From NCBI GenBank assembly GCA_003152255.1, contig PLZT01000398.1, positions 1 to 24,215 on the forward strand: DNA of 24,215 nt, written 5' to 3'. Both the position numbers and the translations under genes were made by a program. Origin of the DNA: Methylocystaceae bacterium. Its GTDB lineage: Bacteria > Pseudomonadota > Alphaproteobacteria > Rhizobiales > Beijerinckiaceae. The notes below the pieces were generated by a model. The model was not told where the DNA came from and ran no database searches. It was given only the letters and a program-made list of their open reading frames with translations. Shown here in pieces: positions 5,175 through 12,629 of the stretch. Positions within the stretch are counted from its first letter, which is position 1. Every line of letters begins with the position of its first letter.

Positions 5175-7532
5175 ATGAACTTTTTCCAGCGATTCACTTT
5201 CCTGTTCTCGGCTCCGGTGTTCGATTCGGACGACTTGGAGGGCATGCGCGTCGCCCAGATCATCGCTTCGATCGAGCGCATGGGTTTCCAGGTGGTGAAG
5301 GCGCGCCGCCTGGAGGACGCCGAACTCGCCGTGCAAACCGACGCGGCGATCGGCTGCATGGTGGTCGACTGGGGCAAGAAAGGGCTCGAGGGCAAGGCGG
5401 CTTCGCTCGTCAATCTGATGCGTTCGCGCGGTCTCGAAATGCCGATCGTCATTCTCGTGCGCCGCAAGCGTTTCGAGGATATTCCGGTGGAGGTTCTCGA
5501 CTTCATCGACGGCTATGTGTTCCTCGCGGAGGAGACGCCGGAGTTCATCGCCAAGAATCTGGTCAGTCGCCTCAAGCAATATGCCGAGACCCTCAAGACG
5601 CCTTTTTTCGGCGCGCTCGTCGATTACGCCGAGGAGGGCAATCAGCTCTGGACATGTCCAGGCCATAATGGCGGCATTTTCTACAGCCGCAGTCCGATCG
5701 GCCGCATTTTCGTGGAGCATCTGGGCGAAGCGATCTTTCGCGACGACCTCGATAATTCGATACTGGAGCTTGGCGACCTTTTGACGCATGAGGGGCCAGC
5801 GCTGGCGGCGCAGAAGGAAGCGGCGGCGATCTTCGGCGCCGAGAAAACCTACTTCGTGCTCAACGGCACGTCCTCCTCGAATAAGATCGTGTTGTCCAAT
5901 CTCATCACCGAGGACGATCTCGTTCTGTTCGATCGTAACAACCATAAGGCGGCGCATCATGGCGCCTTGCTGCTGGGGGGCGGCGTGCCGATCTTCCTGC
6001 CCACCGACCGCAACGCATACGGGCTCATCGGGCCGATCCGCTTCGACGCCTTCGACGAGGCGGCGATCAGAGCCCGCATTCGCGACAATCCGCTCGTCGC
6101 GGACAAGGAGGCCTGGCGCAAGGAGCGGCCGTTCCGCGCCGCGGTCATTGAGCAATGCACCTATGACGGCACCATCTACGACGCCCAGACCATCGTCGAG
6201 CGGATCGGGCATCTTTGCGATTATATTCTGTTCGACGAAGCCTGGGCGGGCTTCATGAAGTTCCATCCGCTCTATGAGCGCCGCTTCGCGATGGGCCTCA
6301 AAAATCTCGGACCCGAGTCTCCCGGCGTCGTCGCGACGCAATCCGCCCATAAGCAGCTCGCGAGTTTCTCCCAGGCGTCGCAGATTCACGTTCGAGACCG
6401 CCACATCACCGGTCAGAGGCGCCGCGTCGAACATAAGCGTTTCAACGAAGGCTTCATGCTGCACGCTTCCACCTCGCCCTTTTATCCGTTGTTCGCCTCG
6501 CTCGATGTCGGCGCGCAGATGATGAAAGGGAGATCCGGCGAAGTTCTTTGGGACGATACGGTGCGGCTCGGCATCGAATTGCGCAAAAAGCTGCGCGCGG
6601 TGCGCCGCGAATTCGACGAGAAGGAGAAAGACCCGGCGCGCCGCTGGTTTTTCGATCCCTTCGTGCCGGATCGCGTCGCCATCCCCGACGTCGCGCGACC
6701 TGGCGCTTTTCACGAAGTCGCCTGGGAGAGCGTGGCGACCGATCAGTTAGCGCGCCATTCGAAATACTGGGAGCTCGCCCCTGGAGCCGCCTGGCATGGC
6801 TTCACCCAGGTCGAAGAAGGCTTCGCCATCACCGACCCGTGCAAGCTCACCTTGCTCACGCCCGGGTTCGATCGCAGGACTGGCGCCTATGAGGCGCATG
6901 GGATTCCAGCGCCCATCGTCGCGCAATATTTGCGCGAGAACCGCGTCGTGCCGGAAAAGAATGATCTGAATTCACTGCTGTTCCTCCTCACGCCGGGCGT
7001 CGAGTCGAGCAAGGCGGGGACGCTTGTCAGCGCGCTCGTCGCGTTCAAGCGACTCCACGACGACAACGCGCTGCTCGACGAGGTCATGCCGGAATTCGTG
7101 GCCAAGCGGCCCAAACGCTATAAGGGCGCGCGCCTGCGAGACCTTTGCGCCGACATGCACGCTTTTTTCCGCGACGCCAATGTCAGCGCCTTGCAAAAGG
7201 CGCAGTTTCGCGCCGAACATCTGCCCGAAATGGTGATGACGCCGCGCGCCGCGTCGCGCCAACTCGTGCGCAACAATGTCGACTATTTGCCCATCGACGA
7301 GATCGAGGGACGCGTCGCGACCACGCTGTTCGTCATCTATCCGCCGGGCATAGCGACGATTGTTCCGGGCGAAAGGCTTTGCCAAAGAGCGCGCCCGATG
7401 ATCGAATATCTCAAAACCTTCGAGCGCGGCGCCAATACTTTCCCCGGATTCGAGGCCGAGATTCAGGGTCTTTATCGCGAGGTGGACGCCACGGGCGCCA
7501 TTCGCTTCTATACCTATGTCGCAAGGGAATAG
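5175..7532 (+). CDS. Orn/Lys/Arg decarboxylase, PLP fold type I (substrate unassigned)
   Basis: A 785-residue member of the inducible-type basic amino acid decarboxylase family (AdiA/LdcI/SpeF; COG1982), which removes CO2 from lysine, arginine or ornithine to give a polyamine precursor. Residues 1-140 are the N-terminal response-regulator-like wing domain. The PLP core follows: WTCPGHNGG (159-167), LNGTSSSNK phosphate site (229-237), FDEAW with Asp354 pairing the PLP ring nitrogen, and SAHKQL with Lys393 as the Schiff-base lysine. The C-terminal domain is complete, matching the usual 710-790-residue length. Nothing I can see fixes the substrate. Upstream lie tandem repeats and a leader hairpin; downstream the GNAT gene follows within 13 bp, so they are probably co-transcribed. 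A role in polyamine synthesis or acid stress is inference. AAGGA at 5158-5162 supports the start. Confidence 0.9.
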   Translation: MNFFQRFTFLFSAPVFDSDDLEGMRVAQIIASIERMGFQVVKARRLEDAELAVQTDAAIGCMVVDWGKKGLEGKAASLVNLMRSRGLEMPIVILVRRKRFEDIPVEVLDFIDGYVFLAEETPEFIAKNLVSRLKQYAETLKTPFFGALVDYAEEGNQLWTCPGHNGGIFYSRSPIGRIFVEHLGEAIFRDDLDNSILELGDLLTHEGPALAAQKEAAAIFGAEKTYFVLNGTSSSNKIVLSNLITEDDLVLFDRNNHKAAHHGALLLGGGVPIFLPTDRNAYGLIGPIRFDAFDEAAIRARIRDNPLVADKEAWRKERPFRAAVIEQCTYDGTIYDAQTIVERIGHLCDYILFDEAWAGFMKFHPLYERRFAMGLKNLGPESPGVVATQSAHKQLASFSQASQIHVRDRHITGQRRRVEHKRFNEGFMLHASTSPFYPLFASLDVGAQMMKGRSGEVLWDDTVRLGIELRKKLRAVRREFDEKEKDPARRWFFDPFVPDRVAIPDVARPGAFHEVAWESVATDQLARHSKYWELAPGAAWHGFTQVEEGFAITDPCKLTLLTPGFDRRTGAYEAHGIPAPIVAQYLRENRVVPEKNDLNSLLFLLTPGVESSKAGTLVSALVAFKRLHDDNALLDEVMPEFVAKRPKRYKGARLRDLCADMHAFFRDANVSALQKAQFRAEHLPEMVMTPRAASRQLVRNNVDYLPIDEIEGRVATTLFVIYPPGIATIVPGERLCQRARPMIEYLKTFERGANTFPGFEAEIQGLYREVDATGAIRFYTYVARE

Positions 7533-7545
7533 GACGAGCGACGCC

Positions 7546-8139
7546 ATGACCCTGCAAGACTTGGAAAACAACGGAGGCCCGGAAAACAACGGCGTCTCGG
7601 CGCGCGGCGTTGTCGTGCGGGCCTCCCGCGACTCCGACGTCGGCGCCATGCTAGCGATCTATCTTCACCATATCCGCCATGGCGTCGACCCTTCGCAACA
7701 TCACGACATCGAGCCGCCCGACGTCGACGACATCAAGCGTCGGCGCAAAAACATGCAGAAGAACAAATTGCCGCATATCGTCGCCGATCTCGCCGGCCTC
7801 GTCGTCGGCTATGCTTACGCCGTGCCCTTCCGCAAGCGGCCGGCCTATCGTCATGTGGTGAAACATTCGATCTATGTGCATCACGAGCATCTGCATTCCG
7901 GCATAGGGCGGCTGCTGCTGCCCGCGCTGATCGACGCCTGCGCCGCGTCAGGCTATCGACAGATGATCGGCTACATAGACGCGGGCAACAGGCCGTCGAT
8001 CCAGCTGCACGAAAGCTTCGGTTTCCGACAGGTGGGCTATTTGCCGTCGATTGGCTTCAGATTCGGCCAATGGACGGATTCGCTGATGATGCAGCGCTCG
8101 CTCGGGCTTGGCGACACGGCGCCGCCGGACGCGCTTTAA
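7546..8139 (+). CDS. GNAT family N-acetyltransferase
   Basis: A 197-residue GNAT protein resembling the phosphinothricin acetyltransferase subgroup, transferring acetyl from acetyl-CoA to an amine. The domain starts near VVVRASRDSDVGAMLAIY (23-40). Beta strands around HIVADLAGLVVGYAYA (77-92) and HSIYVHHEHLHSGIGRLLL (107-125) include the acetyl-CoA pyrophosphate-binding loop at 117-125, and the C-terminal motif LHESFGFRQVG follows (154-164). I chose the ATG at 7546, with AGGA at 7531-7534. An upstream in-frame ATG at 7516 lies inside the decarboxylase gene without a ribosome site and would add 10 residues. Being directly downstream of a polyamine-type decarboxylase, it might acetylate a diamine or polyamine; that is inference. 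Subgroup names in GNATs are poor guides to substrate. Confidence 0.82.
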   Translation: MTLQDLENNGGPENNGVSARGVVVRASRDSDVGAMLAIYLHHIRHGVDPSQHHDIEPPDVDDIKRRRKNMQKNKLPHIVADLAGLVVGYAYAVPFRKRPAYRHVVKHSIYVHHEHLHSGIGRLLLPALIDACAASGYRQMIGYIDAGNRPSIQLHESFGFRQVGYLPSIGFRFGQWTDSLMMQRSLGLGDTAPPDAL

Positions 8140-8155
8140 ATCTAAGCCTGTGCAT

Positions 8156-9409
8156 CTACGACAGCAAATCCGCCGCTCTATAGCCGGAGCGGATCGATCC
8201 CTCGATCGTCGCGGGCAGGCCCGTCGCCGTCCAGTCGCCGGCGAGCAGAAGATTGCGCCATTGCGTTTTCGCGCCGGGACGGCGCGCCTGTTGGCTGGGC
8301 GTCGCGGCGAATGTCGCGCGTTTCTCCTTGACGATCCGCCATCGCGGCAATTCCGGCCCGAGGCCGGTGACGGCGGCGACCTCGTCCCAAATGCGCCGCG
8401 CGAGATCTTCCGCCGGCTCCTCCATCAGCCTATCCGCGCCGCTGATCGTCACCGAAAGGCGATCGTCGAAGGCGAACAGCCATTCGCTGAGCGAGCCCAC
8501 CATGCCAAGCAGGGTTGGCTGGCCCTCGGGCGACGGGACCTTGAAATGCGCGTTGAGAATGGCGCGAAATTCATCCGGCGCCACGAGGCCGGGGACGAGC
8601 TCGGCCGCCGACCAGGGCGGAACCGCCAAAACGAGGCTATCGGCTTCGCCAAGCTCGACGGCTTCCTCGCCGAAGTTGAGGCGAACCGCGCGCTCCCCGA
8701 CGAAGTCGATCCCGCGCAGCCGCGCGCCGAAACGCACATGGACGCCGAGTTCTCGCAGCTCTTTCAAGGCGGGGTCGATAAAGGCCGGCCCTAACCCGTC
8801 CTTGGCCACCATCGGCCGGCACGCGGCGCCGCCGGCGGCGAGGGTCTCGCGCAGCACGGCGCCGGCGAGCGTGGCGCTGGCCTCGCGCGGCTCCGTGTTG
8901 AGCGCCGAGAGCAGCACCGGCCCCCACAGCCGCTCGTAAAGCGGCCCCGAGCAGTCCATCGTTTCGCCGATGGTCGCCCCTTCTTTCGCGCGGAGCAGCC
9001 GCGCCGCGCCGAGATAATCCGCTGGCCTGGTTCCCGGGACGCGGCGCGACGACACGAAAATCCACCACGGCAGCCGCGAGGCGTTGGGTCTAAGGCGCCA
9101 GCGCTCGCCGTCGCGCATGTCGATAAATTCGAACATGCATTGCTCCGGCCCGACCAGCGCGTCCGCCGCGCCGATGCGCGCCGTGTAATCGCGCGCCGCC
9201 GCGTTGCCGGAGAGCAGCAGATGATTGCCGTTGTCGATGGTCAGATCAAGTGTCGAATCATAATAGGAGCGACAGCGCCCGCCCGCCATGCGCGCGGCCT
9301 CGTAAAGCGCGACCCGCCTCCCCGCCTGCGCGAGCTTTATCGCGCAGGAAAGTCCCGCGAGCCCGGCGCCGACGATATGCGCGACGCCATTCGCGCCCGG
9401 GTCTTTCAT
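8156..9409 (-). CDS. hpnE: Hydroxysqualene dehydroxylase HpnE
   Basis: A 417-residue FAD-dependent amine-oxidase-like enzyme that reduces hydroxysqualene to squalene, the last of the three HpnCDE steps from farnesyl diphosphate. The FAD-binding Rossmann motif is at the N terminus (VGAGLAGLSCAIKLA, Gly14-x-Gly16-x-x-Gly19), followed by LYEAARMAGGRCRSYYD, typical of carotenoid and squalene oxidoreductases, and DNGNHLLLSGN. The C terminus LLLAGDWTATGLPATIEGSIRSG (given in part) is the second FAD-contact region. The start ATG at 9409 overlaps the hpnD stop in ATGA; a longer open frame to 9628 runs inside hpnD and is rejected because the FAD fold begins right after Met1. It is the last gene of the hpnBCDE run; the next gene is convergent, so no squalene-hopene cyclase follows here. 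Confidence 0.93.
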   Translation of the reverse strand: MKDPGANGVAHIVGAGLAGLSCAIKLAQAGRRVALYEAARMAGGRCRSYYDSTLDLTIDNGNHLLLSGNAAARDYTARIGAADALVGPEQCMFEFIDMRDGERWRLRPNASRLPWWIFVSSRRVPGTRPADYLGAARLLRAKEGATIGETMDCSGPLYERLWGPVLLSALNTEPREASATLAGAVLRETLAAGGAACRPMVAKDGLGPAFIDPALKELRELGVHVRFGARLRGIDFVGERAVRLNFGEEAVELGEADSLVLAVPPWSAAELVPGLVAPDEFRAILNAHFKVPSPEGQPTLLGMVGSLSEWLFAFDDRLSVTISGADRLMEEPAEDLARRIWDEVAAVTGLGPELPRWRIVKEKRATFAATPSQQARRPGAKTQWRNLLLAGDWTATGLPATIEGSIRSGYRAADLLS

Positions 9410-10275
9410 GCGAAAGCGTAACGCAGCAGCGCCAGCACGACTTTCAGTTTCGAGGCCTGCACCTTTTCTCGCGGCGCCGCGAAACCCCTCTCGCAAAGCC
9501 GGTCGAGAATCGAGTGATAGGCGGCGGCCATCATCGCCGGCGCCTTCACGGCGCGCGCCGGGCTCGCGGCCAAAATCCGCTCCGACGCCTCGTAATGTCC
9601 GCGCGCGACCCGCGCGACCTCCTCGCAAGCCTTGCCGAGACCCTCATGCGCTAGAGCGGCCTCGGGCGAAAAATCGACGACGCCAGCCGCGAGCAGCGCC
9701 TCGCGCGGCAGATAGAGCCGGCCGCGCTCGGCGTCCTCGTCAAGATCGCGCAAAATATTGGTGAGCTGCAGGGCGCGGCCCAAATGATGCGCGAGCAGAC
9801 GCGCGTCTTCCGGCAATTTCCCCGGCGGCGTGGTCTCGTCGACGAGACCGAAGGCGCGGATCGACAGCCGCCCCACCGCGCTCGCGACATTGTCGCAATA
9901 ACGGTCGAGCGTCGCCCAATCGGGCGCGCGAATGTCCTGATCGACATCCATCTCCATGCCGTCGATCACCGCCTCAAAATCGGCGCGCTCCAGACCAAAG
10001 CGGCGAACCGGCTCGGCGAGTTGGGCGCAGCGCAGGCGGGTGCGCCCGGCGTAAAGTTCGTCGAGGTCGCGCCGCCATTCGGTCAACCGGCGCCGGCGCT
10101 CGTCGCGGTCGCCCTCTTCGTCGGCGATGTCGTCCACGGCGCGGCAAAAGGCGTAGATCGCGAACATGGCGTCGCGGCGCGGAGGCTCCAGCACGCGCAT
10201 CGCGAGATAGAACGAGCTTTTCTTCGCCGTCAGTTTCGGCTTTTGCGCCTGCGCCGCGCTCTCGGTCGCGCTCAC
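9406..10275 (-). CDS. hpnD: Presqualene diphosphate synthase HpnD
   Basis: A 289-residue trans-isoprenyl diphosphate synthase of the squalene/phytoene synthase family, joining two farnesyl diphosphates to presqualene diphosphate. Both magnesium-binding motifs are intact: AVDDIADE (Asp48, Asp49, Asp52) and ILRDLDEDAERGRLYLP (Asp177, Asp181). The start is a GTG at 10275 that overlaps the hpnC stop in GTGA and is preceded by GGGAGGAG; the open frame extends to 10695 but that part lies inside hpnC. The stop overlaps the hpnE start in ATGA. Such overlaps on both sides imply translational coupling and matched amounts of the three enzymes. Phytoene synthase is excluded by context. Confidence 0.94.
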   Translation of the reverse strand: MSATESAAQAQKPKLTAKKSSFYLAMRVLEPPRRDAMFAIYAFCRAVDDIADEEGDRDERRRRLTEWRRDLDELYAGRTRLRCAQLAEPVRRFGLERADFEAVIDGMEMDVDQDIRAPDWATLDRYCDNVASAVGRLSIRAFGLVDETTPPGKLPEDARLLAHHLGRALQLTNILRDLDEDAERGRLYLPREALLAAGVVDFSPEAALAHEGLGKACEEVARVARGHYEASERILAASPARAVKAPAMMAAAYHSILDRLCERGFAAPREKVQASKLKVVLALLRYAFA

Positions 10276-11159
10276 GACGCTCCTCCCGCCGCCTTGCGGG
10301 GGCCGAACCGGCGCAGCAACGCGGCCGTCGCGCCAAGCGCGCCGACAATCGCGAATTGCGCGTTGCTGGCGTGAACCTTCTCGCTCAGCGGATCGGCGAC
10401 GGTCAGCCTCCGGGTCAGCAATTCCGCGAGACTTTGGATGGCGCCGACCTCCATGGCCAGGCGGGCGTCGGCGATCCGGTCCGCGAAGGGCCGCGCTTGC
10501 GCCAGAAGATCGCCGGTTCGCCCGGTTAGCGTCTTGAGCGCGGCGCGGAGCGGAGCGGGCGCCTCGGGCAAGGCCAGCATCTCGACGCTCGCGCCAAAGT
10601 CCTGGAGCGTGTCCAGCGGGAGATAGGCCCGGTCGAGATCGCGGTAATCCTTGGCGCAATCCTGCAAATGATTGATGATTTGCAGGGCCGCGCAAAGCGC
10701 GTCATTGGAGCCCCAAGTTTCGTCGGCGTTTTCGCCGTGGACATCCAGCACGAAGCGCCCGACCGGCATCGCCGAATAGCGGCAGTAATCGATGAGATCG
10801 TCCCAGTCCTTATAGCGAAGCTGTGTCACGTCGCGGCGGAAGGCGGTCACGAGATCGCGGGCGTGCCCGAGGGAAAGCCCACGCTCCCGCGATATTTCCC
10901 GCAAGGCGCGGGCGACGGGTTCGTCGGGGCCCTGTTGCAGCAGCGCCGCCTCCAGTCGGTCGAGCAGCGCGAGCTTGTCGGCGGGCGCGAGCGTCGGGTG
11001 GTCGGAGATATCGTCCGCCGCGCGCACGAAATTATAAAAGGCGAGAATCGGCGCGCGATGGCGCGGGGCGATCAGGAAGGACGCCACGGGGAAATTCTCG
11101 TGCCGATGGGTCTTGCCCGAAGACGTTTCGGCTATGTCGATCGTGCTGGCGCCGCTCAT
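10272..11159 (-). CDS. hpnC: Hydroxysqualene synthase HpnC
   Basis: A 295-residue squalene/phytoene-synthase-fold protein that converts presqualene diphosphate to hydroxysqualene. The N terminus has the HpnC-type HRHENFPVASFLIAP segment. The two acidic motifs are AADDISDH (Asp49, Asp50, Asp53) and LQDCAKDYRDLDRAYLP (Asp167, Asp171), with the divergent second motif typical of HpnC versus HpnD. The C-terminal tail (250-295) is longer than in HpnD. It lies between hpnB (78 bp away, with a small hairpin in the gap) and hpnD (4-nt overlap). The start ATG at 11159 has a modest GGGCGGGAT ribosome site. An AT-rich stretch just upstream could be a local promoter. Confidence 0.93.
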   Translation of the reverse strand: MSGASTIDIAETSSGKTHRHENFPVASFLIAPRHRAPILAFYNFVRAADDISDHPTLAPADKLALLDRLEAALLQQGPDEPVARALREISRERGLSLGHARDLVTAFRRDVTQLRYKDWDDLIDYCRYSAMPVGRFVLDVHGENADETWGSNDALCAALQIINHLQDCAKDYRDLDRAYLPLDTLQDFGASVEMLALPEAPAPLRAALKTLTGRTGDLLAQARPFADRIADARLAMEVGAIQSLAELLTRRLTVADPLSEKVHASNAQFAIVGALGATAALLRRFGPRKAAGGAS

Positions 11160-11203
11160 CGCTCGAAATCCCGCCCAAAGTTATCGTTTTTACCCATTTT
11201 AAT

Positions 11204-11228
11204 CGCCGAACCGGCGTTCGCTTCGGCG
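11204..11228 (-). other. Hairpin in the hpnB-hpnC gap
   Basis: CGCCGAA (11204-11210) and TTCGGCG (11222-11228) are perfect 7-bp inverted repeats, with an alternative CGCCG-AAC-CGGCG stem overlapping the left arm. On the minus strand it is followed by ATTAAAATGGGTAAAAACG, which is A-rich rather than T-rich, so it does not look like a standard terminator. It may influence relative hpnB and hpnC expression or mRNA processing. Confidence 0.3.
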
Positions 11229-11237
11229 GAAAACGCG

Positions 11238-12392
11238 CTAGGACGCTTGGTACCGGCCCTTCCAGGCGCCGCCGCGCCCCAGCATGTGCTGCCGCGCCGA
11301 CTCCAGGGTTAACCACGTATAACAGGCGGCGACCAGGGGCAAGGCGAGCGCATGAGCCCGCGGGAGATTGTAGAAGCGCAGCGACGGAATATAGGCCTGG
11401 ACCATCAGCAGATAAGCGACCAGCGCGGCGTCGCGCGCTGGCGGTTCGCCAAGGAGCACGATCAGCGGCGGCGCGAGATACACGAGGGCCATCCCAAGGA
11501 TCGCGCCAAAAAGCCGCGGCGGCGAATAATTCAGCTGAGCATAGGCCGACCGCGTCACCATGCGTTCTATGTCCTTGAAGCCCGGATAGGGGCGCAGGCT
11601 GTGGACGGCGTCGGTGAGTCCCAGCCTTATCGGCCCCTCGCGTTTCATCAGCGCGCCCAGCGCGCAGTCGTCGATCAGCGCGCCGCGAATGGCGCCAAGG
11701 CCCCCCGCCCGCGCCAACGCCGCGGGCCGGACCAGCATTACGCCCCCGGCGGCGGCCGCGGCGGGGCTCTTGGGATCGTTCACCCTGGAAAAGGGATAGA
11801 GCTTCTGAAAGAAAAACACGAAGGCCGGCACGAACGAGCGTTCGGCACGACTTTCGCAGCGCAATTTAACCATCAGCGAGGCGAGAACCGTCTTCCGCGC
11901 CAGGGCGCCGGTCGCGAGACGCTCCAGCGCCGTCGGACCAAAGGCGATGTCGGCGTCGCAAAACAGCACGTAGTCCGGGAGCTTCGGCAGGCCAAGCACA
12001 TGATCGAAGCCGCGTTGCATCGCCGCGAGCTTGCCGGTCCAGCCGGAAGCGGGACCGTTCGAGGTCAGCACCGTCAATCGCTCCGCAGCCCCTTCGGAGG
12101 CGGCGCGGGCTCTGGCGGTCTCGGCGGTGCCGTCCCCGCTTTGGTCGTCGACCAGAATTATGTCGAGCCGCCCGGAAAATTCCTGCGCCAGCAGCGAGGA
12201 AAGGCATTGCCCAATCACGTCCGCCTCGTCGCGCGCCGGGATAATGGCGGTCACCGTGACGCCCTCGGGCGCGGGCGCGCCGGGCGGCGCGAAACGATCG
12301 TCCCGTTCGGTCAGCCGCCAGAAGCCTCCACGAAAAACAACGAGGTAGAACCAAACGAGAAGGCCGGCGAAAGCGAGAAGAATGAGGATCAT
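11238..12392 (-). CDS. hpnB: Hopanoid-associated glycosyltransferase HpnB
   Basis: A 384-residue membrane-bound family 2 glycosyltransferase found in hopene gene clusters; the acceptor has not, to my knowledge, been firmly established. One N-terminal transmembrane helix (MILILLAFAGLLVWF) precedes the GT-A domain: AIIPARDEADVIGQCLSSLL, ILVDDQSGDGTAE, the DxD-type FCDADIAFG, and the acid GALIDDCALG. Three hydrophobic segments follow at the C terminus (around GMALVYLAPPLIVLLG, ALVAYLLMVQAYI and LALPLVAACYTWL). I chose the ATG at 12392 because the transmembrane helix starts there; a TTG at 12461 would add 23 residues that look uncoded. No strong ribosome site is visible. It is the first gene of hpnBCDE and divergent from the decarboxylase at 12626. 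Confidence 0.88.
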   Translation of the reverse strand: MILILLAFAGLLVWFYLVVFRGGFWRLTERDDRFAPPGAPAPEGVTVTAIIPARDEADVIGQCLSSLLAQEFSGRLDIILVDDQSGDGTAETARARAASEGAAERLTVLTSNGPASGWTGKLAAMQRGFDHVLGLPKLPDYVLFCDADIAFGPTALERLATGALARKTVLASLMVKLRCESRAERSFVPAFVFFFQKLYPFSRVNDPKSPAAAAAGGVMLVRPAALARAGGLGAIRGALIDDCALGALMKREGPIRLGLTDAVHSLRPYPGFKDIERMVTRSAYAQLNYSPPRLFGAILGMALVYLAPPLIVLLGEPPARDAALVAYLLMVQAYIPSLRFYNLPRAHALALPLVAACYTWLTLESARQHMLGRGGAWKGRYQAS

Positions 12393-12506
12393 GGGGATCG
12401 CGAGGTTTGAAGTGAAGGGCTCGGGCGGGCGAAAGGGGTCTATTACCCCAGGCGAACGCAAAATGCGCCGCCCACGCTGCTTCGCCCGCCAAAAAAACGG
12501 GGGATG

Positions 12507-12536
12507 TTGCCTTTTTCGGCCAAAGCCCGCTATTGC
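12507..12536 (+). promoter_or_regulatory. Candidate promoter of the AADC-like decarboxylase
   Basis: TTGCCT at 12507-12512 and TATTGC at 12531-12536 are separated by 18 bp within the divergent hpnB / decarboxylase gap. A start near 12543 would include the short leader ORF at 12570. This is judged by eye and competes with other weak matches. Confidence 0.3.
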
Positions 12537-12569
12537 ACCGCGAACGACCAGCCTGGAGACGCGCGGCGC

Positions 12570-12629
12570 ATGGACAGATCACACGCCTTGACGGCGCCCG
12601 TCCTCGCCAGGGCGGGTGAAAAGCTATGA
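12570..12629 (+). CDS. Possible 19-residue leader ORF coupled to the downstream decarboxylase
   Basis: An ATG at 12570 opens a 19-codon frame, MDRSHALTAPVLARAGEKL, ending in TGA at 12627-12629, which overlaps the ATG of the decarboxylase at 12626 in ATGA. It has a better ribosome site (GGAGA at 12555-12559, 10 nt away) than the decarboxylase itself (only GGTGAAAAG). The peptide has no run of one amino acid, so classical attenuation is unlikely; translational coupling is the simpler idea. It may also be chance, as no conservation data are available. Confidence 0.3.
   Translation: MDRSHALTAPVLARAGEKL

Noticed and set aside
5163..6713. 516-codon open frame antisense to the Orn/Lys/Arg decarboxylase
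   Set aside because: The complementary strand has all catalytic motifs of the decarboxylase; the antisense product shows no family pattern and is His/Arg/Glu-rich as expected for a shadow.
9410..9628. Longer N terminus for HpnE
   Set aside because: The extra 73 residues lie inside hpnD, are Arg/Gly-rich, and precede the FAD fold, which starts right after the ATG at 9409.
10276..10695. Longer N terminus for HpnD
   Set aside because: The extra 140 residues lie inside hpnC in another frame; the GTG at 10275 with GGGAGGAG and the GTGA overlap is the better start.
12435..12449. GGGGT-CTATT-ACCCC inverted repeat upstream of hpnB
   Set aside because: Only a 5-bp stem; such short matches are common, and there is no supporting promoter or repeat copy.
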